A DNA stretch of 64,000 bases, taken from contig JAMYWO010000155.1 in NCBI GenBank assembly GCA_024220525.1, positions 17,102-81,101 of the forward strand, in the 5' to 3' direction. Position 1 is the first letter of the stretch. Every line of letters begins with the position of its first letter. Source of the stretch: Cochliopodium minus (lineage: Eukaryota > Discosea > Himatismenida > Cochliopodiidae). The translations under genes were made by a program, and so were the position numbers. Shown piece by piece: positions 1 to 11,819 of the stretch. Below the pieces are notes generated by a model that did not search any database, was not told where the DNA came from, and worked only from the letters and a program-made list of their open reading frames with translations.

Positions 1-135
1 TTTATTTTATTTATTTTATTTATTTTATTTATTTTATTTATTTTATTTATTTTATTTATTTTATTTATTTTATTTACTTTATTTATTTTATTTATTTTAT
101 TTATTTTATTTATTTTGTTTATTTTGTTTATTTTT
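1..135. repeat. TTTATTTTA satellite at window edge
   Basis: About 14 near-perfect copies of the 9-bp unit TTTATTTTA with a few substitutions (TTTAC, TTTTG variants towards 120). It lies just beyond the last visible peroxidase exon, so it is either inside an intron of that gene or 3' of it. The same unit recurs at 53036-53116, next to the only N in the window, so it probably breaks assemblies. Confidence 0.9.
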
Positions 136-199
136 ATTTTAGATATATTTTTTATTTTTTATTTTTTGTTTTTTATTTTTTTATTTTTTAATTTTTTAC

Positions 200-2238
200 G
201 AATATCAGTGTTGAGCATGACTATTTTGTGGTTCATACCGCTGTCCTCGGCATTGGACCACTGGTTGATGTAATTTCCTTTGGGGTCCACCAAGAGCTGC
301 TTAGCCCATTTTGATTGCACCAAATTTTTGAAGAACTTTCAACAATAAAAATAAAAAAATAAACTATTAAAAATAAAAAATAAAAAAGAAAAATAAAAAA
401 TAAAAAATTAAAAATAAAAAATAAAAATAAAAAAATAAAAAATAAAAAAATAAAAAAATAAAAAAATAAAAATAAAAAAATAAAAAAATAAAAAAATATA
501 AATAAAAAAATAAAAAAATAAAAAAATATAAAATAAAAAAATATAAAATAAAAAATTAAAAAAATGAAAATTTAAATAAAAAAAAGATACACTAGTGTCG
601 AATAAATCAATTCTGGATTGCCATGGCCCCTCGTAACCGCTCTCCATGGACCTCATAGAGCCGAGGGAATGGCCCCCCATCAAAGCGACCACTGATTTCG
701 TGTCCAATCCCAAGTTTTTCTTGTGACAAAAAAATTTTAAAAATAAAAAATATTTAACAAAAAAATTTTACAATAAAAACACGTTGAATTTCTTTTGCAT
801 TTCCTTGGGCATTAGGGAGTCTGCCTAAATAAAAACAAAAAATAATATATAAAACAATAAAAAAAAAAAATCAAAAAATAAAAAATAAAAAATAAAAAAT
901 AAAAAAAATAAAAAATAAAAAATAAAAAAAATAAAAAAAATAATAAAAAAAATAAAAAGTAAAAATAAAATACTTTCTCCACTGTATGAACATTCAAGGT
1001 TGTCAATTCTTCCATAGTAAAAGGGGATGTTGAAATTAGGGAGAAATTCTCCTGAACCCATTTTATCTGTACCCAACCTATTGTTTGTGTCGGTGTATGG
1101 TGTTGAACTAAAAATGAAGAAAAATGAAGAAAAATAACAAAATAATAAAAAATAAATTTAAAATAAAAAAATTACGTTTCAAGAGCTACTTTGGCACAAA
1201 GATACCAGAAGTCTAAATATTTAATTTAAAAAATTGTTTTTCAAATGAATTTATTTAATTTAAATTTTTATTAATTTATATATCAAAAAAAATAGTTTAT
1301 TTTATTTAAAAAAAATTTTTTTTTTACCTGCCCTGCTTATTTTATTACAAAAAGGAGTCCACATTTGATCTACAATGTCGATGATTTTCTTGAGACCTCC
1401 ATTGCCTCCATCAGCGAGATTGAGACATCCGTCCGATCTAAGTGAATCACCTGCATTTGGATCGTATTCTGCTGCATCATGCTTTAAAACAATTCAAAAT
1501 AAATGAAAAAATAATAAATATAAAATTAAAAGTAAATAAAATTATAAAATAAAAAATAAATAAAAAATATTAATTCTCCTTACAAATGCAAGTCTCAACA
1601 TTCCAGCTGTAACAGAAAAAATTTATCATAAATTTTAAAAATCTTCTATTATTAGACCTATCAATTTTCCTGCTTGATATGCTGCACTTGGATAATTCTA
1701 ATATTAATATTAAAAAAATATTCATTTTCAGCTAAATCTTTGGAATATAAATTTTTTTTTTTATTTACAAGGGCATCTTCTGGCTTGGGTCTCAATGAAT
1801 CTATCTTGGCAGATATCGCATCATACCTTTTTCAAAAAATAATAATTATTAAATCAATTATTTGCATGAGATTCATATGATCTCGTATATAAACTGGAAT
1901 AAATATTGTATATATTTGAAATATCTCAATATCCACATTTATAAATTTCTCTTTTTTTATAGAAAAATATAGAAAATATATTAAATTGATAGATTGATCT
2001 ATAAATTTTATACTATGAAATTTCATTAATGAATTCTTTGATTGTATTGTATTTTTAAATTACCTATGATCGAATCCTTGAAGAACAATCCAAAAAATAC
2101 AATCAATCCCAAAACCATGATCAACAAAAAAGTGCCGCCAATCTTCTTGCAGCTCTTTTCTCTGTTCACTCTATATTCTTCTTGCTTGAAGGTATCCTCA
2201 AAGATATTTTCTTCGTCATCGAGTTCATTTACTTTCAT
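200..2238 (-). CDS. membrane-anchored plant-type heme peroxidase (3' partial)
   Basis: Split gene of at least eight exons read from the complement. The ATG at 2238 opens a 50-residue cytosolic stretch followed by a single hydrophobic helix (about residues 35-55), suggesting a signal anchor. Later exons give NYPSAAYQAGKLI, then GMLRLAFHDAAEYDP (distal Arg and His of the plant/fungal peroxidase superfamily), GDSLRSDGC, DFWYLCAKVALE, and VVALMGGHSLG (proximal heme-ligand His). This pattern fits class I/II-like peroxidases that reduce hydrogen peroxide with an organic or protein donor. The last visible exon ends at a GT donor near position 200, so the C-terminus lies outside the window. The first junction (2066 to about 1827) is out of phase with simple GT..AG choices, so a small exon may be missing there. 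Family call firm; donor substrate unknown. Confidence 0.85.
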
Positions 2239-2582
2239 TTTTTTTTAAATTTTTATATAAATTCTTTCTTAGAAGTGGTAAAGTCCTTTGAGTACTTTGA
2301 AGAGCATTAAAAAGAAATATTAGTTAGGGTTCATAACATTTGAATTTAGGGATGTTTTTGGCCATTTAAAAAAATGTTAAAGTCCTGTTGTCAATAGAAT
2401 TCATCACATAAAAAATTAACAAAAAATTTTGTCACAAAAAGATCTTCGTTAAAATCTTTGGTTATGATTGTGAATATAATTTAATTAACTTTTGGTTTTT
2501 TTTTTTACATTAAACAAAAATTGGTTGATACTTTTTTTTTTTTCAAAAAAAAAAAGGATCCCTTTTATAATGTGTAGCTTCT
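2239..2582. other. intergenic spacer
   Basis: 344 bp between the start of the peroxidase gene and the stop of the next minus-strand gene. It is AT-rich with T and A runs. No open frame, RNA or repeat is recognisable. It must hold the peroxidase promoter and the 3' end of the GTPase gene. Confidence 0.6.
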
Positions 2583-5500
2583 TATTTAGGTTTGAGTCTG
2601 TTGTAAATGGCGTCAGCCCTAGGAGAGGGGTTGGAGAGAAGAGAGGAAGGGGACTTGGTAATTTTGTAGAGAGGGCTGTAGAGAGTGGAATAGATGATCA
2701 TGTCTCGAAGAATGTCAATTGATGGCGCTTTTTTGGCGGAAACACCCAAAAATCTCGCAACTTTATAAAAAAAAGGAATAAATTATCAAGAAATCAAAAA
2801 TAAAAAAATAAAAATAAATAAATAAAAACTTTAAAATAATTATAAAAATAAATAAATAAAAACTTTAAAATAAATAATTGTAAAAAAAAATTCACCTTTA
2901 TAATTTCCTAAATTGATAGTAACGTATTCACGAACAGCAGCCAAGGAGACGCAGCCAGAAGGATTCTCTTTCATTTTGTCGATTTTTGTTCCCACAATAA
3001 TGACTGGGTTGTTGATTTCTTCGCTGATGAAAGGAACGTGCTAAAAAAAAAATATAATTTAAAAAATATAATTTAAAAAATAAACTTTTTAAAAATAAAA
3101 TAAAAAACATCAAAAATTTACTCTTTTCATGACAGAGTTCCAAGATTCTGGGTTTGTCAAGTCAAAACAGATTACGTAGCAATTTACGTTGGGAAAGATA
3201 GCAAGTCTCTTGGCATCAAACTTTAATTGGAAAAAATAAAAAATTAAAAAATTAAAAAATTAAAAAATAAAAATAAAAAATAAAAAATGAAAAATGAAAA
3301 ATGAAAAATGAAAAATGAAAAATGAAAAATGAAAAATAAAAAATGAAAAATAAAAAATAAAAAATAAAAAATAAAATGAAAAATAAACATTGAATTACTT
3401 TTTTACTTCCAGAATTGTCCCAATACTCAATAGCAACTTTTTTTCCGCAAGGTAGATTGGTTTCGGTTTTGTAAATTTCAAAAACAGTAGGGGTGTAGTT
3501 TTGTTGGAACTCCTTTTTTTGCAAGGCGTCTATCAGCTTAGTTTTACCACATTCTTCATCACCCTAAGTAAAAATATTGAAAATATGAAGAAAAAAATAA
3601 TTAAAATAAAAAATAAATATAAAAAATTTGTAACAAGTAAAAAAAAATTGAAAAATAAAAAATAAAAACAACAATAAAATAATAAATAATAAAAATATGA
3701 TTTAGTTTTAAAAATCCATCTTTTACCATAAAATAAACTTTTACACCCCTTATCCTCTCATTGATGTTTTTATCGTGGAGATGTTCCAAGTTAAACTTGC
3801 AGGAATCAGAGAGGATGTGTTCTTCGTTGATGTCGACGCTAAGACTTCCTCCACTACTTCCACTACCCTTACTTTTTTTGCTAAAAAAAAAAAGTTGAAT
3901 AAGAAAAAGATAAATGAAAAATCAAGAATTGTTTAAATGTCAAACAAAAAAAATTTCAAAAAAATTTTGTTAATTTACCTTTCTTTCTCTTTTTTTGGGA
4001 TACTTGTTTTAGTGGATTCTCGTGGCACCACATTGGTGGTGGTGGATTCTCGGGGCATCACATTAGTGGTGGCAGACTCGCGAGGCATAACAGGGGGAGG
4101 TGGTGGGGGGTTATTGCTTCTATCAAGAAAAAATGTTTGAGAATTGGTTTCCCAAATTATTATAAAATGTAAGAAAAAATTTCTAAAAAATTAAAAATAA
4201 TAACAAACAAAAACAAACCAAAGAAGAATAAATTAATAAATAAAATACAAAAGAATCTTTCGATCAATAGTGACAAAATTAAATGGGTTGCAGATTTAAG
4301 TTTTAAAAAATAATTTAAAAAGAACAACAGCTTTACATTGGAGAGACGCTAGTTGTGTTTGTTGTGGTTGGGCTAGTAGTAGAAGTCGGGTTCATTCTAG
4401 GAGATATGAGCATAGCGAACTTGTTGTTGTTATTGTTGATGTTGTTGACCAAGGTTTGTCCTGACGTCTTCTTGGTATCGCTGAAGGTAACGTAGCCGTC
4501 TGCTGGGAAGTACCCCTCTTTGCCAGTTGTGTGATTGGTTCCGTACCACCATACTGTGTCGCTTTGATCACTGACTGTCACTTCGTCACCAACTAAAGAA
4601 ATTTATTTTATAATTTTTTACAAAAGTTTTCTTGGAATGAAATTTTCGAGTGATTGCTTTTTATATTTAATTGATCTTATTTTAAAAATTTTGAAATAGT
4701 ATTTTTGTTATAATCTTAAATTAAAATAACATATTATTATAATATAAGATTATTATAATCCAAGCTCCAGAGCTTGGATTTAATTTGATGGTGACATACC
4801 TTTCATTGAAATCTCATTGTCCGATTCGGAATGGAAATCATAGCAACATACAGAATTGCCTTTTTTAGATGGTGTATAGGTAGGCTGTGGAGGTGATGGA
4901 GTGAAAGTAGGTTGAGGAGGGGGAGAATGGCTGATAGGTTGAGGCGATGAATTCTGTTGTTTGATGGGGATCATGCTTGTGAGATTACCCAAAGATTTAT
5001 TCTTCAAAGCAGTTTTTTGATTGGATGTTCCCAACTTGTTGATATTATTGGTATTGTTTGTATTATTTGAATTGTTGATGACATTGTTCAGATTGGGCGA
5101 GGATGTCTCCTTTGATTTGTTTATTATCTTGTTTATTGTCGTTTTGGAAGGTGGTGGGGGTGGTGGAGGTGGGACGGGTTTGTTATCCCTTGTTGGAACT
5201 GGAGGTTTCACTTCTTTTGGTTGAATGGGAGACTCTGTTTTCTTTATGGGTGGCAATATGATCCCCTTTGGGCTCGGATTTTTTATTGGTGTTGGATTGT
5301 TTCCACTTCCATTATTATAACTATTATTCACAGGCTTATTATTCACAGTCTCATTATTTGAGCAATTATCAATTTTTGAATGTACGGTTGGAAAATGATT
5401 GCATTGGAGACATGGTCCTCCCATCCCTTCTTTGCAATAATATCTATAAAGATGATTAAGTATATATTAATGCAATCATCTTTAATGTGTGATCATTTGA

Positions 5501-5861
5501 GGGTTCATGATTAAAAGAGGATAATTTATTCAAAGATTTAAGAGAAAAATATATTTTAAAGTTCATTGGTTAAATTATAAAGCGAATATAAAATATGAAA
5601 TTTGATTTTTTTACTGATCACAATCGCATCCACTCTGATTGCCTATATTTAAATTTTTTCAAAAAGTTTATAAAGTTTATTTAAATTTATTCAGAGTTTA
5701 TAAATCACTTAATGTTTTGATTTCTTACATTGTCCTCTAGCAACTCCAAATGCTACATTTGATGGAATATTGGACCCATTATTTGATGTTCCATTCGTAT
5801 TATTATTTGTGACATTTTTTTTTACAGGTAGATTTTTGGTGGGCAATTTGAATCCATTCAT
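2583..5861 (-). CDS. SH3 domain plus atypical Rho-like GTPase fusion
   Basis: Nine or so exons join in phase. The N-terminus (ATG at 5861) is Asn-rich and then carries a cysteine cluster, CNQSGCDCDQYYC...CLQC.H...H, probably a small zinc-binding unit. A long Pro/Asn-rich linker with a run of eight prolines follows. An SH3 domain comes next (YDFHSESDNEISM, VGDEVTVSD, WWYG, GYFPADG). After a second Pro/Ser-rich linker comes a Rho-like GTPase: P-loop GDEECGKT formed across an intron, switch I YTPTVFE, WDNSGS in place of DTAGQ, GTKID, and GVSAKK. There is no CAAX box; the protein ends RLKPK. Compared with Rac, position 12 is Glu and position 61 is Ser, so intrinsic GTP hydrolysis is probably weak. 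Likely a cytoskeletal scaffold/switch; partners unknown. Confidence 0.85.
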
Positions 5862-6178
5862 TCTTTATAGAGAATCTAAGTAAGCAAATAAATTTCCTTC
5901 TTATTTTTTTTGATTTTTTGATTTTTTTGAGAATATATTGAATTATTATAATTCCTATTTGATCTGTTTATATTAAATGAAGGTATCAAATTTTCGAATC
6001 CAGAGGATGTTTAGGAATTAAAAATGAAGATCGAATTTTTTATTAAATATTCACTCACAAGGAAAATAAATGAAATCCAAATAAAATTAAAAAAAATTGA
6101 TTTCAAAGGAATCAGATGCTTAAATTATTATATATCCAAGAATATTGTACATTCCAAACACTTTATCAAAAATATTTT
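5862..6178. other. intergenic spacer
   Basis: 317 bp, AT-rich, upstream of the SH3-GTPase gene and beyond the stop of the secreted-protein gene. Nothing recognisable is seen apart from a short plus-strand open frame around 6024 with a weak chance likeness to an NT-C2 strand. Confidence 0.5.
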
Positions 6179-7366
6179 TTATTTGCAAATTCCATCTTGT
6201 AAATTAAGATATTTACAGCAATATTGATTTGTGAAACATGTGGAACTTTTAGTTGCATTTTTAGTGAATATATAGTAAGATTGGACATTACTTTTGTTTA
6301 CATGGACACGATTATGGTTGAATTTGTCAGATATCACTTCATCATCATTACATGTCGAAATCACCTTGAGATTAGGATCGCATAAATCACTAATGGAAGT
6401 GCAATTTGGTCTCTTTAAATATACACCTGCATCTGAATAGAATGGATACCTAAAGATAGAAATGATAAAATGAAAGAATGAAACTGTAAATATAAAAAAT
6501 TTACTTTGGGACAAATGATACAACAAAATTTTCCAATTCTGCTTTTTTCATTGCAAATATAACATCATCCAAATGCCAAAAAGGTCCATTACTTTGAATG
6601 AAAAATTCCACCTTGGTTTGATTGTCGGTTGCAACATAATTGAGATTATATTGTCTGAAGGATCCAATCGACCTATCAGCCTCCAAAAATGTATCACCAT
6701 TTATTTTCACCTGAAAAAAGCATAAAGATGGATTATCAACACAATAGGCAGGGAAATCATTGTACAGATAAAAGATGAGGATGTATTCTTCACCTATGGT
6801 TGTATTTATGGTCTGGGTTAATGATTTGGGATTCACTGGTCCCAATTTGGCCGAATTTCCTCCTTTATATTTCACCTCGCTTGTGATGTTGAAATAGAAA
6901 TCTGGTTGGAATGTCCAATTTCTGAATTGTTGCTCAAATCCTCCATTCAAGATCGTATTTTCTCCTTGTCCAACTGCTCTATGTATAGATAATGATGATC
7001 TGGCCTTTTCTTTTATTATAATTTGTGAATAACGATTTAAGGACATATATACATTTCCTGATATTGGTTTTTGATATCCTAAAATGAATAAAAGATTTTA
7101 CTTGAATTGTAAGTGCAATATGCATATGCTATCACATCATTTTTATCATTCTTTCCATTTATTGGCAAGCAATCATCAATTATGCTAATTCTTATTCTCT
7201 GCTCCAACATCTCCTTGCAGTTGGTTCTTGATGTTATTTTCATCAGCTCTCCCACCTTCATATCCAACACATCCCTCTTTATTCTGTTATTGGTTATCAA
7301 TATGCAATATGCCATGCTTATTGATATTGCTATCAAGCAGAGGGAAGTTAGATACTTTGAGATCAT
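6179..7366 (-). CDS. secreted protein with a CBM-like jelly-roll domain
   Basis: Three exons join in phase (junctions near 7105/7077 and 6502/6456). The start at 7366 gives a classical signal peptide (MISKYLTSLCLIAISISMAY) followed by a short basic stretch. The central exon contains ILNGGFEQQFRNWTF and a run of beta strands ending FWHLDDVIF, the pattern of carbohydrate-binding-module-4/9-like or galactose-binding-like jelly rolls. The C-terminal 110 residues are cysteine-rich with several N-glycosylation sequons, typical of extracellular protein. No catalytic motif is seen. The substrate is unknown; carbohydrate binding is inference from fold-like pattern only. It is transcribed divergently from the NT-C2 gene with only 26 bp between the two ATGs. 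Confidence 0.75.
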
Positions 7367-7392
7367 TTTTTTTTTTTTTTTATCATTAAATT
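7367..7392. promoter_or_regulatory. 26-bp divergent intergenic spacer
   Basis: Start codons of the secreted-protein gene (7366, minus) and the NT-C2 gene (7393, plus) are separated only by a T-rich run. The promoters must overlap each other or lie within the opposite gene's first exon. If the NT-C2 gene begins at the next in-frame ATG (near 7430) the spacer is still only about 63 bp. Confidence 0.6.
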
Positions 7393-9178
7393 ATGGTGTC
7401 AAAAACAAAGAATATCAAACAAAAAAAAATGAGCAAGAAAAAATTAAAAGTTGATTTCGTTTTAAAATTAAATTATCTATCAGATATACCCAAATCCTAC
7501 AATAAACTGGAGTTTTTTATCAAATATTCCAGAGGTAGAAAGATTGTGGGAGCCACGCCTAAATTAATGCCAAAGGATGGGAAAATCATCTATAATAAGA
7601 TAATAAAGTTTTCATCAACTCTATTCGCAAAGGGGGATGATATAAATGATAAGATGTTGGAGATATCTATTTTGGCGGTAATTATTTTCAATTTATTGGC
7701 AATATATCTTTGCAAAGAACTGATATATGATTTAAGGAAAACTATATACAATCCTTTGGATGCAATATATTATCATATTTTATGTCATGCTAATTATAAT
7801 CTTCATTATCCAGGGAAATGAAAAATTGACCAAATTGCAGATTAATTTATCTGAATTCGAGAATTATGATGGGAATATAGAAAAATTCATCGAAATCCCC
7901 ACCAAGCAAGATACCATCACATTTTCTTTGAATATTGGGGCGAAATATATCAAAAAGGCGAATAATATGAATGGAGATAACAATTCATTTGATAGCATGA
8001 TTTCAGATGATGAAACAGAGGTACTTTTAATAAATTTATCAAAAAACAAATGATATCATCTCTGATTGAATCAATCTTTGAATTTTTCACTAGATGTTGA
8101 TATAACTAAAAATATCTTTTGTTTATTTCAATAATATTTCGATTCATCACAAAGGATAATAACAGTATAGACCTATATAAGAAAGAGGATGTGCTATCTT
8201 CTCCCTTTCCAGGAATCAAGCTCATCAAAGTTCAAAATGTTGAATTGGAGCATAAAATAGAGTTTGAAAAAGTAAATGATAAAATAAATTTGGAGAGAAA
8301 GTCTTATAATAAAACTGAAACCAAAGCAGTGTATGTTCTTTTTAAAAATTTTTTCATTCCTTACAACTTTTTTTAAAGAAGTGAAACGGACAATTTACTT
8401 CGAGAAAGAATTAAAAATCTTGAAGAAGAAAACGAAAGGCTCAAAAAAAGACTTTCCATCATGGAGACACAGTACCTTGATTCCAACCAAATCGACCAAA
8501 AGAGCAAGGAGATGATGGTATGGCTTAAGGGACTCGAAAATTTAATCGCTACAGAAAAGAACGCAAATTTGGAACTTAGACAGTCTCTTTCTGAGCTGAA
8601 AAATAATAATAATGTAAAATTTTTTTAACTTTTTTTTTTGATTGGGTTTTGATGATTTAATTATTATATCTTTTTTTTTTAAAAATCTAAAAATTTTTTA
8701 AAAGTCAAAATCTGTGAAAAAGGGTAGTGGGAAAAAAGTTGAAAAGATAAAACAATTGGAAGAAGAAATACAAAAACTTAACGATATGAACAAAGAATTT
8801 GGTAAAAATATATTTAATGAGTTAAAAAATAAATAATTAAATAATCTTAAAGTTTAATAATCAACCAAAATAAAATTTATTTTAAAACATCACCTTTCAA
8901 ACATTTTTTTTGTAGAGATTGAGTTGAGTTTGACAAGGGAATCAGTAGAGTTTCTTCAACTCAAAATTGCCAATCTGGATTTTGATGTGGATTACAGTGG
9001 GGTGTTTGAGAACAACAAGGAGCTTCAGAACCTCAGCCAGCTTCAATTTCTCGACAATAAGATTCAGTTTTATCTCAACAAGAAGCTTAAGCTAAAAACT
9101 TTGATAGAACGTCATTCTGAGATTATAAATGGTTTGATGGAGGAGAAGATCAAGCTCATTGATGAAAGGAACAAATAA
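7393..9178 (+). CDS. NT-C2 (EEIG1/EHBP1-type) domain and coiled-coil protein
   Basis: Exon 1 (7393-7678) joins at GCG|GGA to an exon starting at 7811. The N-terminal 150 residues read as the NT-C2 domain found at the start of EEIG1/EHBP1 proteins: DFVLKLNYLSDIP, LEFFIKYSRGRKIVG, LEISILA, LTKLQINLSEFENYDG. This family binds membranes or links Rab-family switches to actin. Downstream is an acidic linker, then coiled coil (LLRERIKNLEEENERLKKRL and a second heptad block) that runs to the end (EEKIKLIDERNK). Six exons with introns of about 70-150 bp. The first ATG is chosen because the basic lead-in is continuous; the ATG near 7430 is also possible. Likely a membrane adaptor; the interacting GTPase is not predictable. 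Confidence 0.8.
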
Positions 9179-9639
9179 TTTTGTAGTCTTTTCTTTTCTT
9201 CTAACTCTTTCACTCTTATATTTTTATTTTTATTATTTTGTGTTTCGGAAAGAAACAGTTTTTCACAATTAAACTTTGTATCTTTAATCCTTTTTTTATT
9301 ATTATATAATAATAAAAATTTCATTATATTATATAAAAAAATGAAAAGAAGGAGTCTGTCTTTTAAAAATATTTTCTTATTTAAAAAATATAAAATTTAA
9401 TTTTGCAACGTCAATCACCATAGATTATATATTTAAATTATAATTGTTGATCTGTTTAAAACCTTTAGAATTTAGATATCAACAATTTGGATCAATTTGT
9501 ATATTGACTTAGATTATCAAATTGAGATTAATCCAATAATCGATCCATTTTTCTGAAATCACAGATCTCTGAAATTTTTAACAGAATACTGTTTTAAAAC
9601 TATTGATTATCTTTAAAAATTTTTGGAAGAGGATGAACA
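9179..9639. other. intergenic spacer
   Basis: About 460 bp of AT-rich sequence between the NT-C2 gene and the decayed lyase-like gene. Several TTGATC/GATCAA words occur. No gene or RNA is recognised. Confidence 0.5.
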
Positions 9640-11482
9640 TTGTCCTATCACTTTATCCCAATCAACACCAGCACCATCCATACCAGCACCAGTAAATTTA
9701 TATTTCTTTTTATGAATTTTATTTAATCTTTTATAATTCTGTTATTGATCTTTTTGAAATTTTTATTGTTTTACAATCAAAAGACTCTCATCAACACCAA
9801 AGACAAATCATTGCAATAAGTAAAAAAAAAGAGAAGAATAATAATAATGTTTATTAACCCTAATTTTTTACAAAATATTTAGACAGTGCAACCTCTGGAA
9901 GTGTCATTACGATTGAACCTGGTACTTATGTTTTCACTGAAGGAAAAGTGGATATTGTCAATAAAGCAGCTGCAACCTCAGAGCTGTAACTAAAGGAACT
10001 GTCAAAGTAAATATTTTTCATTTCTTTTTTTTTTTTTATTGATTTTTATTTAATTTGTTTTTTCTCTAGTTAAGCTTCGTTTTGGATCTGCTGGAAATTA
10101 TATTGAAGGTTTTGTTGTTTCAAACTCCCCAGGATGGACTTTTGAGAACCTTGAAATTGAAGGAACATGCAGTAACCTCGCAAAGTAAAAAAAAAATTAA
10201 TAAAAAAGGTTATTTCATAATACTAATATTTTACCCTCAAAAATAAAAGTTGTGATTATGCTTTCAGTATCAAATCTAACTCTGTAAAAATTTTCAATAT
10301 TTTTTTTGAAACATAATTAATTTTTATTGTAAATTTGTTTTATATTAATATAGAACAACCTGGTTTTCATAAACAATAACTTGATCAACTTTAACAGACA
10401 AATCAAGATAGCCACCACTCCTGGTAACAACGGTTTGATTGTAGGAAACACTTTCTTTGACAGAGCTGCAAGACCTTTTGGAAACTAGAAAGTTAATATA
10501 CGGGAATGGATCGACCGTCAGAGGAAATCACTTTCACTCTTTCTCTTCTTCTAACACTGGTGTTTTAGTTAGTTAGGAGATTTTTCTTCAATTTTAAAAT
10601 TTCAATGAATTTTAAAATTTTTTTATTTGATAGGGGCACTATCCAACCTTATCGTTGGAACCAAAACTGGAACTACATTGGATTGGTTTTGAAAACTGGA
10701 ACTGGAACTACTCTCGTCTCTAACAACATCATTACCTCCACAACTGATGGTAAAAACATTTCTTTTGTTTTAATCATATTTTTTTTCCCAATATAATTTT
10801 TCATTTTTAGATTTGATAAAAAAAAATGATATCTTTTCAATGATAAAATTTATTCTTTTTTTATTTTTTTGTTTCATTAAAATTTTTTAAATAATAATAA
10901 TTAATTTTATTTAATTTTAATTAACATGTTAATTTCTTGAATTTATTCTTTTTTCTCTTTCAATTAAATTAAATTTTCGTTTTTTTTTAATTTAGTTGGT
11001 ATCTATTCTGAAAAAGTGAATGTTTTAAATGTTTTCAACAACATCATCTATGATACTGTTGGAATTGATTCCAGATTCGCAGGTGCTTTCGCAGTTGTAA
11101 GAAACAACATTATGAGCGGAAGAATAAAAGACAGGGATTCCGCTACTGCTTCCCAATCAAGCAATCGCTGAAGTTACCACCCTCAATACTTACTTTGTTG
11201 GTGCTTCCATCTTGAACTTTAAACTCACTTCAGCTGGTGTTCCTGCTACCAAAGATAAGGGTATCACTGTTGCTGTACCAAAAGATTACTGAACATAAGA
11301 TCTGGAACAAAAGATATCGCTAAAAATTTTTTATTTTTGTTAAAATGAAATATTTAATTATATTTGGAAAAAATAATTTAGGTATTTTTGTTCGATCATT
11401 TACTGCTTGCTCCACAAATGTTCCATTCAACGTTGCAAACCCTAGTGTCAGATCTCTTTCCACTTCTAGCTTATTGGAGTAA
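9640..11482 (+). pseudogene. decayed right-handed beta-helix polysaccharide-lyase-like gene
   Basis: Exon-like islands give GSVITIEPGTYVFTEGKVDI, SAGNYIEGFVVSNSPGWTFE, NNLVFINNNLINFN, TPGNNGLIVGNTFFDRAARPFG, QPYRWNQNWNYIGLVLKTG and FNNIIYDTVGIDSRFAGAFA. These are beta-helix rungs of the kind seen in chondroitinase-B/alginate-lyase-like proteins. The frame is lost several times inside exons: near 9975 (RAVTKGTVK continues in another frame), near 10490 (GNGSTVRGNHFHSFSSS in another frame) and between about 11130 and 11280, where at least two frame changes are needed. Intron borders are still recognisable. I read this as a host gene that has been inactivated rather recently, although several base-call errors cannot be excluded. 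Confidence 0.7.
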
Positions 11483-11722
11483 AAATTATTTTGTTGAATG
11501 GATTAGTGATATTTGACAGAGTATAGGGACACTTGTAAGTCATATAAGTAGAGAAATTTTCCATCTATAATCTCCTCTTCTTAGATAATGGCACAATTGT
11601 TTATACTAACCTTTATTGTGTGAATAGTCCAGTGAATCCTAAGAATCAATTTATGTGAAATGACCTTCCCAATAATTTATTAGAAATATATATTTATTAA
11701 AACTTATAAAGCAAAGAATATA
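11483..11722. other. spacer with a possible decayed exon
   Basis: Mostly non-coding. Near 11585-11660 the plus strand reads DNGTIVYTNLYCVNSPVNPK after an AG, which looks like a leftover secreted-protein exon and may belong to the decayed lyase-like gene. It cannot be joined convincingly. Confidence 0.3.
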
Positions 11723-11793
11723 GCACATTTTGTTCAGTGGTAGAATGGACCCCTGCCACGGGTCAGACCCGGGTTCGATTCCCGGAATGTGCA
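11723..11793 (+). tRNA. tRNA-Gly(GCC)
   Basis: A 71-base cloverleaf. The acceptor stem pairs GCACATT with AATGTGC, followed by discriminator A. The D-arm contains TTCAGTGGTAGAA. The anticodon loop CTGCCAC puts GCC at 11755-11757. The T-arm is CCGGG-TTCGATT-CCCGG. CCA is not encoded, as expected for a eukaryotic nuclear tRNA, and there is no intron. A-box-like and B-box (GGTTCGATTCC) promoter elements are intact. Confidence 0.97.
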
Positions 11794-11796
11794 TAA

Positions 11797-11805
11797 TTTT
11801 TTTTT
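11797..11805 (+). terminator. RNA polymerase III terminator
   Basis: A run of nine T residues begins four bases after the tRNA 3' end, the standard termination signal for polymerase III. Confidence 0.85.
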
Positions 11806-11819
11806 CTTCTCTTTTTAGA

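Noticed and set aside
408-713. Phe/Ile-rich open frames over TTTTTATTTTT tracts (also 825-1076, 34843-34990, 36020-36300, 52604-52789)
   Set aside because: They are translations of A/T homopolymer introns, mostly continuing out of a real exon past its splice site.
3286-3380. AAAAATG tandem repeat, considered as a CRISPR-like or satellite array
   Set aside because: No spacers; simple microsatellite within an intron of the SH3-GTPase gene.
6024-6227. Frame beginning MKIEFFIKYSLTRKI, similar to LEFFIKYSRGRKI of the NT-C2 gene
   Set aside because: Likeness covers about 14 residues only and the rest does not follow the domain; judged chance or a tiny relic.
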